DNA of 64,000 nt, from positions 73,986 through 137,985 of the forward strand of contig NZ_JBMERR010000015.1 in the NCBI RefSeq assembly GCF_048820915.1, given 5' to 3'. A program made the translations under genes and the position numbers. Source of the stretch: Cribrihabitans_A pelagius (lineage in GTDB: Bacteria > Pseudomonadota > Alphaproteobacteria > Rhodobacterales > Rhodobacteraceae). Positions 33,763-43,733 of the stretch are shown one piece after another (the stretch's first letter is position 1; each line of letters starts with the position of its first letter). The notes beneath the pieces are model-generated. The model did no database searches, was not told where the DNA came from, and worked only from the letters and a program-made list of their open reading frames with translations.

Positions 33763-34890
33763 TCAGTCGTCGCCCTGCGCTTCGGAGCGGCTCTTGCCGG
33801 AGACCTTCAGCGCCAGTGTCGCGGCCATGAAGCCGTCGAGGTCGCCGTCGAGCACACCCTTGGTGTCCGAGGTTTCGTAGCTGGTGCGCAGGTCTTTCAC
33901 CATCTGGTAAGGCTGCAGCACATAGGAGCGGATCTGGTTGCCCCAGCCGGCATCGCCCTTGGCCTCGTGGGCCGCGTTGATCTCCGCGTTGCGGCGGTCG
34001 AGCTCCTGTTGGTAGAGCCGCGATTTCAGCGCTTTCATGGCGATGTCGCGGTTCTGGTGCTGGGATTTCTCGGACGAGGTCACCACGATGCCGGTCGGGA
34101 TGTGGGTGATCCGCACTGCCGAGTCGGTGGTGTTCACGTGCTGGCCACCCGCGCCGGAGGAGCGGTAGGTGTCAACGCGGATGTCGGCGGGGTTCACCTC
34201 GATCTCGATGTTGTCGTCCACCACAGGGTAGACCCAGACCGAACTGAAGGAAGTATGCCGCTTGGCCGCCGAGTCATAGGGCGAGATCCGCACCAGACGG
34301 TGGACGCCGGACTCCGACTTCAGCCAACCATAGGCGTTGTGGCCGGAGATCTTGTAAGCGGCGGACTTGATGCCTGCCTCTTCGCCCGCGCTTTCCGATT
34401 GCAGCTCGACCTTGTAGCCCTTCTTCTCCGCCCAGCGGACGTACATGCGGGCGAGCATCGAGGCCCAGTCGCAGCTCTCCGTGCCGCCGGCACCTGCGTT
34501 GATCTCCAGGAAGGTGTCGTTGGCGTCGGCCTCGCCATCGAGCAGCGCTTCGAGTTCCTTCTCGGCGGCTTTCTCCTTCAGGGCTTTCAGCGACTCCTCG
34601 GCATCCTTGACGACTTCGGCGTCCTCTTCCATCTCGCCCAGCTCGATCAGTTCGATGTTGTCGGAGAGCTCCTGCTTGATGCCCTTGTAGGTGTCGATGG
34701 CATCGACCAGCGACTGGCGGTCGCGCATCAGCTTCTGCGCGGCCTCCGGGTCGTCCCAGAGATTGGGGTCCTCGACCCGGGCGTTGAACTCCTCCAGCCG
34801 GTATTCCGCCGTCTCCCAGTTCAGCCGCTGGGCGAGCAGCTCCAGCGACTTTTCGATTTCTGCCACGATGTTCTGGGTCTCGGCGCGCAT
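33763..34890 (-). CDS. prfB: Peptide chain release factor 2
   Basis: 375 residues. RF2 reads UGA and UAA stop codons. The GGQ peptidyl-tRNA hydrolysis motif is in SSGAGGQHVNTTDSAVR (about residues 248-250). The stop-recognition tripeptide reads SPY (RISPYDSAAKRHTSF) instead of SPF, a variant I recall as normal in this group. The reading frame is continuous; there is no programmed +1 frameshift near codon 26 as in E. coli. AAGGAAA precedes the start at 34890. Confidence 0.95.
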   Translation of the reverse strand: MRAETQNIVAEIEKSLELLAQRLNWETAEYRLEEFNARVEDPNLWDDPEAAQKLMRDRQSLVDAIDTYKGIKQELSDNIELIELGEMEEDAEVVKDAEESLKALKEKAAEKELEALLDGEADANDTFLEINAGAGGTESCDWASMLARMYVRWAEKKGYKVELQSESAGEEAGIKSAAYKISGHNAYGWLKSESGVHRLVRISPYDSAAKRHTSFSSVWVYPVVDDNIEIEVNPADIRVDTYRSSGAGGQHVNTTDSAVRITHIPTGIVVTSSEKSQHQNRDIAMKALKSRLYQQELDRRNAEINAAHEAKGDAGWGNQIRSYVLQPYQMVKDLRTSYETSDTKGVLDGDLDGFMAATLALKVSGKSRSEAQGDD

Positions 34891-35026
34891 GGCGTTTCCT
34901 TGCATTCACTGCTTTGGAGCGGGTGTAAACCAGTGCAGCGCCGCGGGCAAGCGGCGCTGCGGACGCGGACGGCGTCAGGGCGGCGGGCGGCAGGCTGTGG
35001 CCCTCCCCTGCCCTGCCCTGCGAGGC

Positions 35027-37528
35027 TCAGTAAAGCCCGCCCGAACTGATGGTGCCGAAATTGGCCTTCGGTCCCAGCACGGCGGTGCCGCCGCTGGAAG
35101 TGGTGACCTTGCGGCCGGACTGCTCCACCTCCTCGACCAGCGGCAGGTTGGAGCCCATCGCGAAGCCGCCGTCGAAGGCCATGCCAAACATCGGCTCGGC
35201 GCCGTCGCGGAAGTACTCTGCCACCACGTAGTCGCCGGAGGCATCATCCGGCAGGCGGGCGCCGGTGAAGCGGTCGATCTTGATGAAATGGCCGCCCTCC
35301 GGCACCTCGAAGGGGCCGCCGCCGAATTTCTCCACCGCCTTTTCCATGAACTGCTGGAACACCGGGCCGCACATGGTGCCGCCATAGGCGCCGCGGCCCA
35401 TCGGGCGGGGCTGGTCATAGCCCATGTAGCAGCCCGCCACGATGTTGGAAGTGAAGCCGACAAACCAGACATCGCGGGAGTCGTTGGTGGTGCCGGTCTT
35501 GCCCGCGGTGGGCACCGGCAGGTCGATGACGCTGGAGGCGGTGCCGCGGTCGACCACCCCTTTCATCATCGAAGTGAGCTGATAAGCGGTGACCGGATCC
35601 ATCACCCGCTCGCGGTCGGCGACAATGCGGGGGGCCTCGCCCGGGGCCAGGCCGGGGACTGCACAGTCCACGCATTCGCGGTCGTCGTGACGGTAGATGG
35701 TGCGGCCAAAACGGTCCTGCACCCGGTCCACCAGCGTCGGCTGCACCCGCTCGCCGCCATTGGCGAACATCGCGTACGCCGCAACCATCTTGTAGAGCGT
35801 GGTTTCCTCCGACCCCAGCGAGTTCGCGAGGAAGGTGCCCATGTTGTCGTAGACGCCGAAACGCTCGGCATAGCCTGCGACCACCGGCATGCCGATTTCC
35901 TGCGCCAGGCGGATAGTCATCAGGTTCCGGCTTTTTTCGATGCCAGTGCGCAGGGGGGTCGGACCGTAGAACTTGTTGGAGGAGTTCTTGGGCCGCCACA
36001 GGCCCTGCGGTGTGTTGATCTCGATCGGAGCGTCGACGACGATGGTCGCGGGGCTGTAGCCGCTGTCGAGGGCCGCGGCGTAGACAAACGGCTTGAAGCT
36101 GGAACCCGGCTGGCGCAGCGCCTGGGTGGCACGGTTGAACACCGAATGCTGGTAGGAGAAGCCGCCCTGCATGGACAGAACGCGGCCGGTGTTCACGTCC
36201 ATTGCGACAAAGCCGCCCTGCACTTCCGGCACCTGCCGAAGCGACCAGTGGCTGAAGGCGCCATCGGCGTCTACGGCGCGCACCAGCACCACGTCGCCGC
36301 GCTTGAAGTTGTCCTCGAAGCTGCCCTTCATCCACTCGATGTCGGAGCGCGGCACCGTGCCGGTGCCCTCCTGCTTCTCGACGCCGACGGTCAGCGCCTC
36401 GCTGCCCACCTCCAGCACCACCGCGGGCAGCCACTCGCCGCCGAGCGCGATGTCGCGCGGCACATCGGCCCGGGCCAGCGCGCCGCGCCAAGTGCTTTCG
36501 TCCTTGAGCTGCGCCTCTTCCAGCGTGACGCCGGTGCCGCGCCAGCGGCCGCGGGACCGGTCGTATTCCTCCAGCCCCCCGCGCAGTGCCAGCGCGGCTT
36601 CGGCCTGCATTTCCGGGTCGATGGTGGCGCGCACCGAGAAGCCGCCGGTGAAGAATTCGCCCTCGCCGAAATCCTCGGTCAGCTGGCGGCGGATCTCGTC
36701 CGTGAAATAGTCGCGCGGGGGCAGCGCGGTGCGGAAGCTCTGGAAATCGCCGTTCTGCACCGAGCGCAGGGGCTGCGCGACCTCCGCCTCGTAGACCTCC
36801 TTGGAGATATAGCCGTTCTCGCGCATCTCGCGCAGCACGTAGTTGCGCCGCGCCAGCAAGCGGTCCTTCTGCCGGACCGGGTGGTAGTCCGACGGCGCCT
36901 TGGGCATCGATGCCAGCGTCGCCGCTTCATGCGGGGCAAGCTCGCCCAGGGTCTTGTTGAAATAGGTCTGCGCCGCGGCGGTGACGCCGTAGGAGTTCTG
37001 GCCGAGGAAGATCTCGTTCATGTAGAGTTCGAGGATCTGCTCCTTGTCGAGCGTTTCCTCCAGACGGGTGGCGAGGATGATCTCCTTCACCTTGCGTTCC
37101 GCCTTGCGGTCGCCGTCGAGCAGGAAGTTCTTCATTACCTGCTGGGTGATAGTGGAGGCGCCGCGCACGTTTTGCCCGCGCGAGCGCACCGCCTCGGCCG
37201 CGGCAGCGAGGATACCGCGGGCGTCATAGCCGTTGTGGGTGTAGAAGTTCTTGTCTTCAGCCGAAATGAAGGCCTGCTTCACCAGATCCGGGATTTCCTC
37301 CGACGGCGTGAACAGGCGGCGCTCCTTGGCGAACTCGTCGATCAGCTGCCCCTCGCCCGAGTAGATCCGGCTGATGGTGGGCGGCTGGTACTGCGCGAGC
37401 GACTCATGGCTGGGCAGGTCGCGGCCGTAGATCCAGAACACCGCCCCGATGGTCAGCGCAACCGCCGCCACACCAAGGGTAATGGTGCTGAAAATGGAGC
37501 CAAAGAAGGAGAAGATGTACCTGAGCAC
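35027..37528 (-). CDS. mrcA: Penicillin-binding protein 1A
   Basis: 833 residues from a GTG at 37528 (VLRYIFSFFGSIF...). A membrane anchor (about 5-30) leads to the glycosyltransferase domain (SAEDKNFYTHNGYDARG, RGASTITQQVMKN, LYMNEIFLGQNSYGV) and the transpeptidase domain (GSSFKPFVYAAAL with catalytic Ser in SxxK; SRN; AGKTGTTNDSRD). It polymerises and cross-links peptidoglycan at the membrane. An inserted OB-like domain lies between. The upstream ATG at 37738 would prefix an unlikely basic stretch. Next to a cell-wall amidase on the same strand. Confidence 0.94.
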   Translation of the reverse strand: MLRYIFSFFGSIFSTITLGVAAVALTIGAVFWIYGRDLPSHESLAQYQPPTISRIYSGEGQLIDEFAKERRLFTPSEEIPDLVKQAFISAEDKNFYTHNGYDARGILAAAAEAVRSRGQNVRGASTITQQVMKNFLLDGDRKAERKVKEIILATRLEETLDKEQILELYMNEIFLGQNSYGVTAAAQTYFNKTLGELAPHEAATLASMPKAPSDYHPVRQKDRLLARRNYVLREMRENGYISKEVYEAEVAQPLRSVQNGDFQSFRTALPPRDYFTDEIRRQLTEDFGEGEFFTGGFSVRATIDPEMQAEAALALRGGLEEYDRSRGRWRGTGVTLEEAQLKDESTWRGALARADVPRDIALGGEWLPAVVLEVGSEALTVGVEKQEGTGTVPRSDIEWMKGSFEDNFKRGDVVLVRAVDADGAFSHWSLRQVPEVQGGFVAMDVNTGRVLSMQGGFSYQHSVFNRATQALRQPGSSFKPFVYAAALDSGYSPATIVVDAPIEINTPQGLWRPKNSSNKFYGPTPLRTGIEKSRNLMTIRLAQEIGMPVVAGYAERFGVYDNMGTFLANSLGSEETTLYKMVAAYAMFANGGERVQPTLVDRVQDRFGRTIYRHDDRECVDCAVPGLAPGEAPRIVADRERVMDPVTAYQLTSMMKGVVDRGTASSVIDLPVPTAGKTGTTNDSRDVWFVGFTSNIVAGCYMGYDQPRPMGRGAYGGTMCGPVFQQFMEKAVEKFGGGPFEVPEGGHFIKIDRFTGARLPDDASGDYVVAEYFRDGAEPMFGMAFDGGFAMGSNLPLVEEVEQSGRKVTTSSGGTAVLGPKANFGTISSGGLY

Positions 37529-37706
37529 TGATATGGGCCTTTCTCGCGGGGTTCCGCCTATATAGGGGGCGCTGGTGCCCGGGTCAAAACGGGAAACAGC
37601 GGATCTATGCCGGGCTGTGCGGGAAAATCCTGGCACAGGTCCCTGCCCCTCGCTGCGGTCCCCGATGGGGAACGCCCGGGGCGGCGGGAAAGTTCCGCGC
37701 CGCCTG

Positions 37707-38930
37707 CTACTTGCGCAGAAGCGCCCTGCGCGCGTCATCCTGGGCGCGCCAGGCGATCAGCCCGTCGAGAACGCCGCGGGCGGCTTGGGCACGCCAGGCA
37801 GGGTCGGTGAGATTGCTGAGATCGCGGCGGCTGGAGAGGAAACCGATCTCCAAGAGAACCGAAGGAATGTCGGCCGATTTCAGCACCGAGAAGCCGGCCG
37901 AGCGCAGCGGGCGGTTGTTGACCGGTCTGCCCTGGCCGCGCAGGCCGTCGATCAGGGCGCGGGCCAGCGCGCGGCTGCGCGGGTGGGTCTCCTGCCGGGC
38001 CAGGTCCAGGAGCACGCCCGTCACCTCGTCATCGGCGCCGGTGAGGTCGGTGCCGGAGAGGAGATCGGCCCGCACATGCCGCTCGGCCAGTTTCGAGGAC
38101 GCCGCGTCGGAGGCCTCCCGCGACAGCGTGTAGACGGTGGAGCCATGGGCGCGGCCCTCGGAGATGGTGTCGGCGTGCAGCGAGAGGAACAGGTCGGCAC
38201 CCGCCTGATGTGCCAGCGCAATGCGGCGTTCGAGCGAGACGAAGTAATCCCCGTCGCGGGTCAGCTGCACTTCGAACTGGCCCGAGCGCAGCAGCACCTC
38301 GGCGAGCTCCTTGGCGAATTGCAGCATCAGGTGTTTCTCCACCACGCCGCTGCCGGTTTCCGCGCCCGGGTCGATACCGCCGTGGCCCGGGTCGAGCACC
38401 ACGCGCAGGGGGGCGTCGCCGTCCCGCGGCGCGCGCGGCTTCAGCGGTTCGGGCGCAGGCAGGTCCCAGCGCGCATCCTGCGGGGCGCCTGCGGCAGCGG
38501 CGAAGTCCTTGGCCGCAACCGGCGCGAGGCTGAGCGAAAGGCGCGCGGCGGCGGTCACCGGGTCCACCGCCATCGCGGCGGTGGCAACCTGCATCGGCTC
38601 TGCGAGCTCCAGCACCAGCCGCGACCAGCCGGGCACGTAGGTGCCGAATTGCGCGGCACTGACGCGGCTGCCTTGCAGCAGGGCATCTTCCTTCAGACCG
38701 GTCCAGTCCACTTCCTGGAAATCGAGCACCAGCCGCGGCGGGCTGTCGAGGGTGAAGAGCCGGTAAGGCACGCCCTGGCTCAGCCCCAGCTCCACCGCGG
38801 CGCCCTCGCCTGCGTCGCTTACCCGGCTGGTTTCGGCGTCGATACGGGCCAGCCCGCTGAACCCCTGCGCCGCGGCGCCCTGAAGCGCCAGCGTCCAGAT
38901 CAGCGCGGCGGCCATGAATAGTCTGCTCAT
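37707..38930 (-). CDS. N-acetylmuramoyl-L-alanine amidase with AMIN domain
   Basis: 407 residues. Signal peptide MSRLFMAAALIWTLALQGAAAQ, AMIN domain about 25-135 for septal or wall targeting, linker, then the Amidase_3 zinc domain: VLDPGHGGIDPGA, EKHLMLQFAKEL, FLSLHAD and SVLLEIGFLSS with the catalytic Glu. It cleaves peptides from glycan strands during division. The start at 38930 has GAGG at six bases; the ATG at 38936 sits directly on it. AmiC-like by architecture. Confidence 0.92.
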   Translation of the reverse strand: MSRLFMAAALIWTLALQGAAAQGFSGLARIDAETSRVSDAGEGAAVELGLSQGVPYRLFTLDSPPRLVLDFQEVDWTGLKEDALLQGSRVSAAQFGTYVPGWSRLVLELAEPMQVATAAMAVDPVTAAARLSLSLAPVAAKDFAAAAGAPQDARWDLPAPEPLKPRAPRDGDAPLRVVLDPGHGGIDPGAETGSGVVEKHLMLQFAKELAEVLLRSGQFEVQLTRDGDYFVSLERRIALAHQAGADLFLSLHADTISEGRAHGSTVYTLSREASDAASSKLAERHVRADLLSGTDLTGADDEVTGVLLDLARQETHPRSRALARALIDGLRGQGRPVNNRPLRSAGFSVLKSADIPSVLLEIGFLSSRRDLSNLTDPAWRAQAARGVLDGLIAWRAQDDARRALLRK

Positions 38931-39021
38931 CTGCATCCTCGTCCGGGACGGTTTGGTTTGGCCCGGTTATTGCTTGGCCCGCAGGATAGGCAAGTTCCGC
39001 CTGCTTGCAAAGCGGGTGGCT

Positions 39022-40167
39022 TCAGCCGCGGGCCGCCATGAAGGCCTTGAGGCGGGCCAGACCTTCCTCGATATCCGCGGTGGAGCGCGCATAGGAGAAG
39101 CGCAGCGTGGTGGCGCCGCGAACGGGGTCGAAATCCAGCCCCGGGGTCACCGCAACGCCCGCCTTTTCAAGGATTTCGGCGGCAAAGCTGCGGCTGTCCT
39201 GGGTGAGGTCCGAGACATCGGCATAGACGTAGAAGGCGCCATCGGGCGGCGCGATATTGGCAAAGCCCGCCTTGGGCAGCCCGTCGAGCATCAGAGCGCG
39301 GTTTTTCGCGTAGACGGCGAGGTTCTCGCGCAGCTCGTCCTCGCAGTCCATTGCCGCAAGCGCGGCCACCTGGCTCACGTGCGGGGCGCAGATGAACATG
39401 TTCTGGGCGATGCGTTCGACCACGCGGACGTGATCCTCGGGCACCACCATCCAGCCCGCGCGCCAGCCGGTCATCGAGAAGAACTTGGAGAAGGAGTTGA
39501 TGACGTAACACTCGTCGGTGAGCTCGAGCGCGGTGACGGCCTTCGCCTCGTATTCGAGCCCGTGGTAGATCTCGTCGGAGATGAAGCTGGTGCCCGTCTC
39601 CTGGGCAGCGCCGATCAGCGCCCCCATTGCGTCCCGGTCCAGCATGGTGCCGGTGGGGTTGGCAGGCGAGGCGACCATCAGCCCGGCGAGGCCCTGCCCC
39701 GCGAGGTCCGCCGCGACCGGCTGGTAGCGGTTTTCCGGTGCGGTTTCGATATCGACCGGCGTCATGCCAAGCGCCTTAAGGATCTGCCGGTACGACGGAT
39801 AGCCCGGCGCGCCGATGCCGACCCTGTCGCCGCTGTCAAACAGCGCCGTGAAGCTGAGGATGAAGGCGCCCGAGGAGCCCGGTGTCACCACCACGCGCCC
39901 GGGGTTCAAATCGACGTTGTACCACTCGCCATACATCTGCGCGATGCGCTTGCGCAGGGCGGGCAAACCCAGCGCCACAGTGTAGCCGAGCGCGTCGCTG
40001 CGTGCCGCTTTTTCCAATGCTTTCAACGCGCCCGCAGGCGCCCCGGTCGAAGGCTGGCCGACCTCCATGTGGATGATGTGGCGGCCCGCTTCCTCGGCCT
40101 TGCGGGCGGCTTCCATCACGTCCATCACAATGAAGGGATCGACCTCGGACCGGGTTGAGTTTCGCAT
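39022..40167 (-). CDS. Class I/II pyridoxal-phosphate aminotransferase
   Basis: 381 residues of the aspartate-aminotransferase fold I. MEVGQPSTGAP at the N-terminus, TPGSSGAFILSF, VASPANPTGTM, SDEIYHGLEY and the PLP lysine in NSFSKFFSMTGWRAGW (about residue 235) are visible. Substrate amino acid is not determinable. GGGAG precedes the start at 40167. Its start codon is only 22 bases from that of the divergent protease gene. Confidence 0.9.
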   Translation of the reverse strand: MRNSTRSEVDPFIVMDVMEAARKAEEAGRHIIHMEVGQPSTGAPAGALKALEKAARSDALGYTVALGLPALRKRIAQMYGEWYNVDLNPGRVVVTPGSSGAFILSFTALFDSGDRVGIGAPGYPSYRQILKALGMTPVDIETAPENRYQPVAADLAGQGLAGLMVASPANPTGTMLDRDAMGALIGAAQETGTSFISDEIYHGLEYEAKAVTALELTDECYVINSFSKFFSMTGWRAGWMVVPEDHVRVVERIAQNMFICAPHVSQVAALAAMDCEDELRENLAVYAKNRALMLDGLPKAGFANIAPPDGAFYVYADVSDLTQDSRSFAAEILEKAGVAVTPGLDFDPVRGATTLRFSYARSTADIEEGLARLKAFMAARG

Positions 40168-40189
40168 GCTGATCTCCCATGGTGCGCGC

Positions 40190-41545
40190 ATGATCTTTGA
40201 CCGTTTCTTCCGGCTGGCGTCAATCCCGGCGCTTGCGGTTTGCGCAGTGCTTATCTGCCTTGCCCCGGCCGTGCAGGCAGCCTCGGTCCCGCTGTTGCGC
40301 GATGCGGATATCGAACACGGTCTGAACCGGCTGGCGGCCCCGGTGCTGCGCGCCGCCGGGCTCAACGCGCAGCGGGTGCGTGTGCTGCTGGTCAATGACC
40401 GCTCGTTCAATGCCTATGTCGTCGACAGCCAGACCATCTTCATCCACTACGGGCTGGTCCTGAAGGCGGACAGCGCCCGGATGCTGCAGGCGGTGATCGC
40501 GCATGAGGCGGCGCATATCGCCAATGGCCACCTGGGCCGGCGGATGCAGAACCTGCGCTCGGCCAAAGGCGCTGCCGGGCTGGGGATGGCGCTGTCGGTA
40601 CTGGCAGCCGCTGCCGGTGCCGGAGAGGCGGCGGCGGGTATTGCGGTGGGCACGCAGACCTCCGCCCTGCGCGGCTTTCTCGCCCACACCAGGGCCGAGG
40701 AGGCCTCCGCGGACGCCTCCGCGGCAGATTACCTGCGCCGCGCGGGTATCAGCCCCAAGGGGCTGGCAGAGCTGCACCGGATCTTTGCCGGACAGGAGCA
40801 CCTGAGTGCGGCAAGCCAGGACCCCTACATGCGCTCCCATCCCTTGAGCCGCGACCGGCTGCGCGCCGCGGAGGCCTATGCGGCGGCGCATGGCAGTGCG
40901 GGGCGGCCCAACGCGGAAGCAGATTACTGGTTTGCCCGGCTGCGCGGCAAGCTCTCCGCCTTTGCCCGGGCGCCGGACTGGACCCGGCGGCGTGCGGCAG
41001 GCGAACAATATTCCGATGTGCGGCAGATGCGCGAGGCGGTGGCCTCTCACCGCCAGAACAACCGCACCCGCGCACTGAAGGCAATCGACGGGGCGCTTGC
41101 GGCGCGGCCCAAGGATGCTTTCTACCACGATCTGAAAGGCCAGATCCTGATGGAGAACCGCCAGAGGCAGGCCGCGGCCGCCGCTTATGGCCAGGCCGCC
41201 CGGCTGGCGCCCCGCGATCCCTTGATCCTGACCGGGCTGGGGCGCGTCCAGCTTGCCGCGGGCAACCCCGCCGCGGCGCTGAAGACGCTGGAGAAGGCCC
41301 GCGCCATCGATTTCCGCAACCCGCTCCTGTTACGCGAAATGTCGCTTGCCTATGCCAGGACCGGCCAGACCGGGCTCGCGGCCCTGGTGACGGCGGAGCG
41401 TTATGCCCTTATGGGACGGCTGAAGGACGCCGGGCTGCATGCCAAACGCGCCAGCGCCCTCCTGCCCGCAGGCTCGCCCGGGTGGCGGCGCGCGCAGGAC
41501 GTGCTGGCGGCCTACGAACACGTAAAGAAAAGGAAGACCAGATGA
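40190..41545 (+). CDS. Periplasmic M48 metalloprotease with TPR domain (BepA-like)
   Basis: 451 residues. Signal peptide about 1-31 (ending PAVQAAS). Zinc motif AHEAAHIANGH near residue 105, third ligand in RAEEASADASAADYLRRAG. The C-terminal 170 residues are TPR repeats (AAAAYGQAARLAPRDPLIL; ALKTLEKARAIDFRNPLLL). BepA-like proteases help assemble or degrade outer-membrane proteins. The start at 40190 gives a good signal peptide; an ATG at 40166 is possible. The stop overlaps the DsbA gene by ATGA. Confidence 0.9.
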   Translation: MIFDRFFRLASIPALAVCAVLICLAPAVQAASVPLLRDADIEHGLNRLAAPVLRAAGLNAQRVRVLLVNDRSFNAYVVDSQTIFIHYGLVLKADSARMLQAVIAHEAAHIANGHLGRRMQNLRSAKGAAGLGMALSVLAAAAGAGEAAAGIAVGTQTSALRGFLAHTRAEEASADASAADYLRRAGISPKGLAELHRIFAGQEHLSAASQDPYMRSHPLSRDRLRAAEAYAAAHGSAGRPNAEADYWFARLRGKLSAFARAPDWTRRRAAGEQYSDVRQMREAVASHRQNNRTRALKAIDGALAARPKDAFYHDLKGQILMENRQRQAAAAAYGQAARLAPRDPLILTGLGRVQLAAGNPAAALKTLEKARAIDFRNPLLLREMSLAYARTGQTGLAALVTAERYALMGRLKDAGLHAKRASALLPAGSPGWRRAQDVLAAYEHVKKRKTR

Positions 41546-42312
41546 CCCCCTTCATTCGCGCCGCCGCCTGCGCTGCCGCCGCGGCTCTCGCCGTTGGCGC
41601 AGCAGCTCCCGCGCAGGCCACCGACCTCACGGCGCTGAGCGCCGAGGAACGCGCCGCATTCGGCGCCGAAGTGCGCCAGTACCTGATGGAAAACCCCGAA
41701 GTCATCCTTGAGGCGGTGAACCTCCTGGAGCAGCAGCAGGCCCAGGCCGAGGCCGCCCGCGACGAGGCGCTGGTGGCGCAGCACTTGGAAGAGCTGGAGA
41801 ACGACGGCTATTCCTGGGTGGGGGGCAACCCCGAGGGCGACATCACCCTGGTCGAGTTCATGGACTACCGCTGCGGCTACTGCCGCCGGGCGGCGCCGGA
41901 GGTGGAGAAGCTCTTGGAAGCGGATGGGAACATCCGCCTGGTGATCAAGGAATTCCCGATCCTGGGCGAGGCCTCGGTGCTGTCCTCGCGCTTTGCCGTC
42001 GCGACCAAGCAGGTTGCGGGCGACGAAGCCTACAAGCAGGTGCACGATGCGCTGATCTCGCTGGGCGGCGAACCCAATGAGGTGGCTCTGAAGCGGCTGG
42101 CCGAAGGGCTGGAATTGGACGCGGAAGCGATCTTCGCTCGGATGGACAGCGACGAGGTGAGCCGCGAGCTGCGTCAGACCCGGACGCTGGCACAGCAGTT
42201 GTCGATCTCCGGCACCCCGACCTTCGTGCTGGGCGGCGAGTTGCTGCGGGGCTACCTGCCCGCGGGTCAGATGGAAAGCATCGCGGAGGAGATCCGCGGC
42301 CGGCAGAGCTGA
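41542..42312 (+). CDS. DsbA-family periplasmic thiol oxidoreductase
   Basis: 256 residues. Signal peptide to about residue 26 (AAPAQA). An N-terminal helical part (FGAEVRQYLMENPEVILEAV) as in ScsC/Com1-like proteins, then the thioredoxin fold with FMDYRCGYCRRAAPE (CGYC active site, about residue 113) and cis-Pro loop SGTPTFVLG. It makes or isomerises disulfides in the periplasm. Translationally coupled to the upstream protease. Confidence 0.92.
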   Translation: MTPFIRAAACAAAAALAVGAAAPAQATDLTALSAEERAAFGAEVRQYLMENPEVILEAVNLLEQQQAQAEAARDEALVAQHLEELENDGYSWVGGNPEGDITLVEFMDYRCGYCRRAAPEVEKLLEADGNIRLVIKEFPILGEASVLSSRFAVATKQVAGDEAYKQVHDALISLGGEPNEVALKRLAEGLELDAEAIFARMDSDEVSRELRQTRTLAQQLSISGTPTFVLGGELLRGYLPAGQMESIAEEIRGRQS

Positions 42313-42332
42313 GCGCTGCATTGCGGCGGGGC

Positions 42333-42377
42333 ACCGGGGCACCGCCCCGGTCCCCGGAGTATTCGCACAAAGAAGAA
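42333..42377 (+). repeat. Hairpin + CCCCGGAGTATT + AAAGAAGAA intergenic element, copy 2
   Basis: Stem ACCGGGGC / GCCCCGGT with a 3-base loop, then CCCCGGAGTATT, five bases and AAAGAAGAA. A weaker third copy (CCCCGGAGTAAATT after a GGCGG...CCGCC stem) follows at about 42452-42502. The rest of the gap 42313-42611, between converging genes, has no gene. Confidence 0.65.
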
Positions 42378-42611
42378 CACGGCGGGGCCGCAGAGACTTA
42401 CCGGCTTGTGAGGAGTGCAAATACCGCCTGCGCGCGGCAGAGCTAAGCGCGGCGCCAAGAGTGGCGGGACCGGGGTTCCGCCTTGCGCCCCGGAGTAAAT
42501 TGCCAAGGTGACAACCCGGCGCCTGTTTGCGGCGGGCGGACACAGATCGGGGACCGGCCGGGAAGCCTGGCCGCTTTCCGGGTGAAACTGCCCGGGCTGC
42601 CTCGGCTCGGG

Positions 42612-43733
42612 CTACTCTGCCGCTTTCCCCGCCTCGGCCGCGTCGATTTCGGCGGCCTTCTTTTCGACCTCCTCGACGATGTGGTCGATCATCTGTCCGT
42701 TGGACATCTTGTGGCTCGCCTTGCCCGCCAGGTAGACCATGCCGGACCCCGCGCCGCCGCCGGTGAAGCCGACGTCGGTCATCAGCGCCTCGCCCGGGCC
42801 GTTCACCACGCAGCCGATGATCGAGAGGCTCATGGGCGTGTGGATATGGGCGAGCCGGCCCTCCAGCGCCTCCACCGTCGTGATCACGTCGAAGCCCTGG
42901 CGCGCGCAAGAGGGGCAGGAGATGATGTTGACGCCGCGGTGGCGCAGGCCGAGGGACTTGAGGATCTCGAAGCCCACCTTCACCTCCTCCACCGGGTCGG
43001 CGGAGAGGCTGACGCGCAACGTGTCGCCGATGCCCATCCAGAGGAGCTGGCCGAGGCCAATAGCGGATTTAATGGTGCCGGACATCAGCCCGCCCGCCTC
43101 GGTGATGCCGAGGTGGATCGGCGCGTCGGTGGCGTCGGCCAGCTGCTGATAGGCGGCGGCGGACATGAAGACGTCGGAGGCCTTCACCGAGATCTTGAAG
43201 TTGTGGAAGTCGTGGTCCTGCAGGATGCGGATGTGGTCGAGGCCGCTCTCCACCATCGCTTCCGGGCAGGGCTCGCCGTATTTTTCCAGCAGGTGCTTTT
43301 CCAGCGACCCTGCGTTCACCCCGATACGGATCGCGCAATTGTGGTCCCGCGCGGCCCGGATCACCTCGGCCACGCGCTTCTCGTCGCCGATGTTGCCCGG
43401 GTTGATGCGCAAGCAGGCAGCACCCGCCTCGGCGGCCTCGATGCCGCGTTTGTAGTGGAAGTGGATGTCGGCGACGATCGGCACCGGACTTTCGCGCACG
43501 ATCTCCTTCAGCGCCTTGGCCGAGGCCTCGTCCGGGACCGAGATGCGGACCAGATCGGCGCCGGCTTCTGCCACGGCCTGGACCTGGGCGACCGTGGCAG
43601 CGACATCAGTGGTGAGCGTGTTGGTCATGGTCTGCACCGCAATCGGCGCGTCGCCGCCGACCGGCACATTGCCGACGTGGATCTGACGGCTCTTGCGGCG
43701 CTCGATATGGCGCCAGGGGCGGATATGGTTCAT
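42612..43733 (-). CDS. ispG: 4-hydroxy-3-methylbut-2-enyl diphosphate synthase
   Basis: 373 residues. IspG converts MEcPP to HMBPP in the non-mevalonate isoprenoid pathway using a [4Fe-4S] cluster. Seen: PIAVQTMTNTLTTDV near the start, VADIHFHYKRGIEA, RINPGNIGDEKRV, and the cluster site IISCPSCARQGFDV with IIGCVVNGPGEA providing the third Cys and Glu. The C-terminal tail is Ala/Glu-rich. Downstream of the RodZ-like gene on the same strand. Confidence 0.96.
   Translation of the reverse strand: MNHIRPWRHIERRKSRQIHVGNVPVGGDAPIAVQTMTNTLTTDVAATVAQVQAVAEAGADLVRISVPDEASAKALKEIVRESPVPIVADIHFHYKRGIEAAEAGAACLRINPGNIGDEKRVAEVIRAARDHNCAIRIGVNAGSLEKHLLEKYGEPCPEAMVESGLDHIRILQDHDFHNFKISVKASDVFMSAAAYQQLADATDAPIHLGITEAGGLMSGTIKSAIGLGQLLWMGIGDTLRVSLSADPVEEVKVGFEILKSLGLRHRGVNIISCPSCARQGFDVITTVEALEGRLAHIHTPMSLSIIGCVVNGPGEALMTDVGFTGGGAGSGMVYLAGKASHKMSNGQMIDHIVEEVEKKAAEIDAAEAGKAAE

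Noticed and set aside
33763..34890. Programmed frameshift in prfB
   Set aside because: The frame is continuous through the region where E. coli prfB shifts; no in-frame TGA is present.
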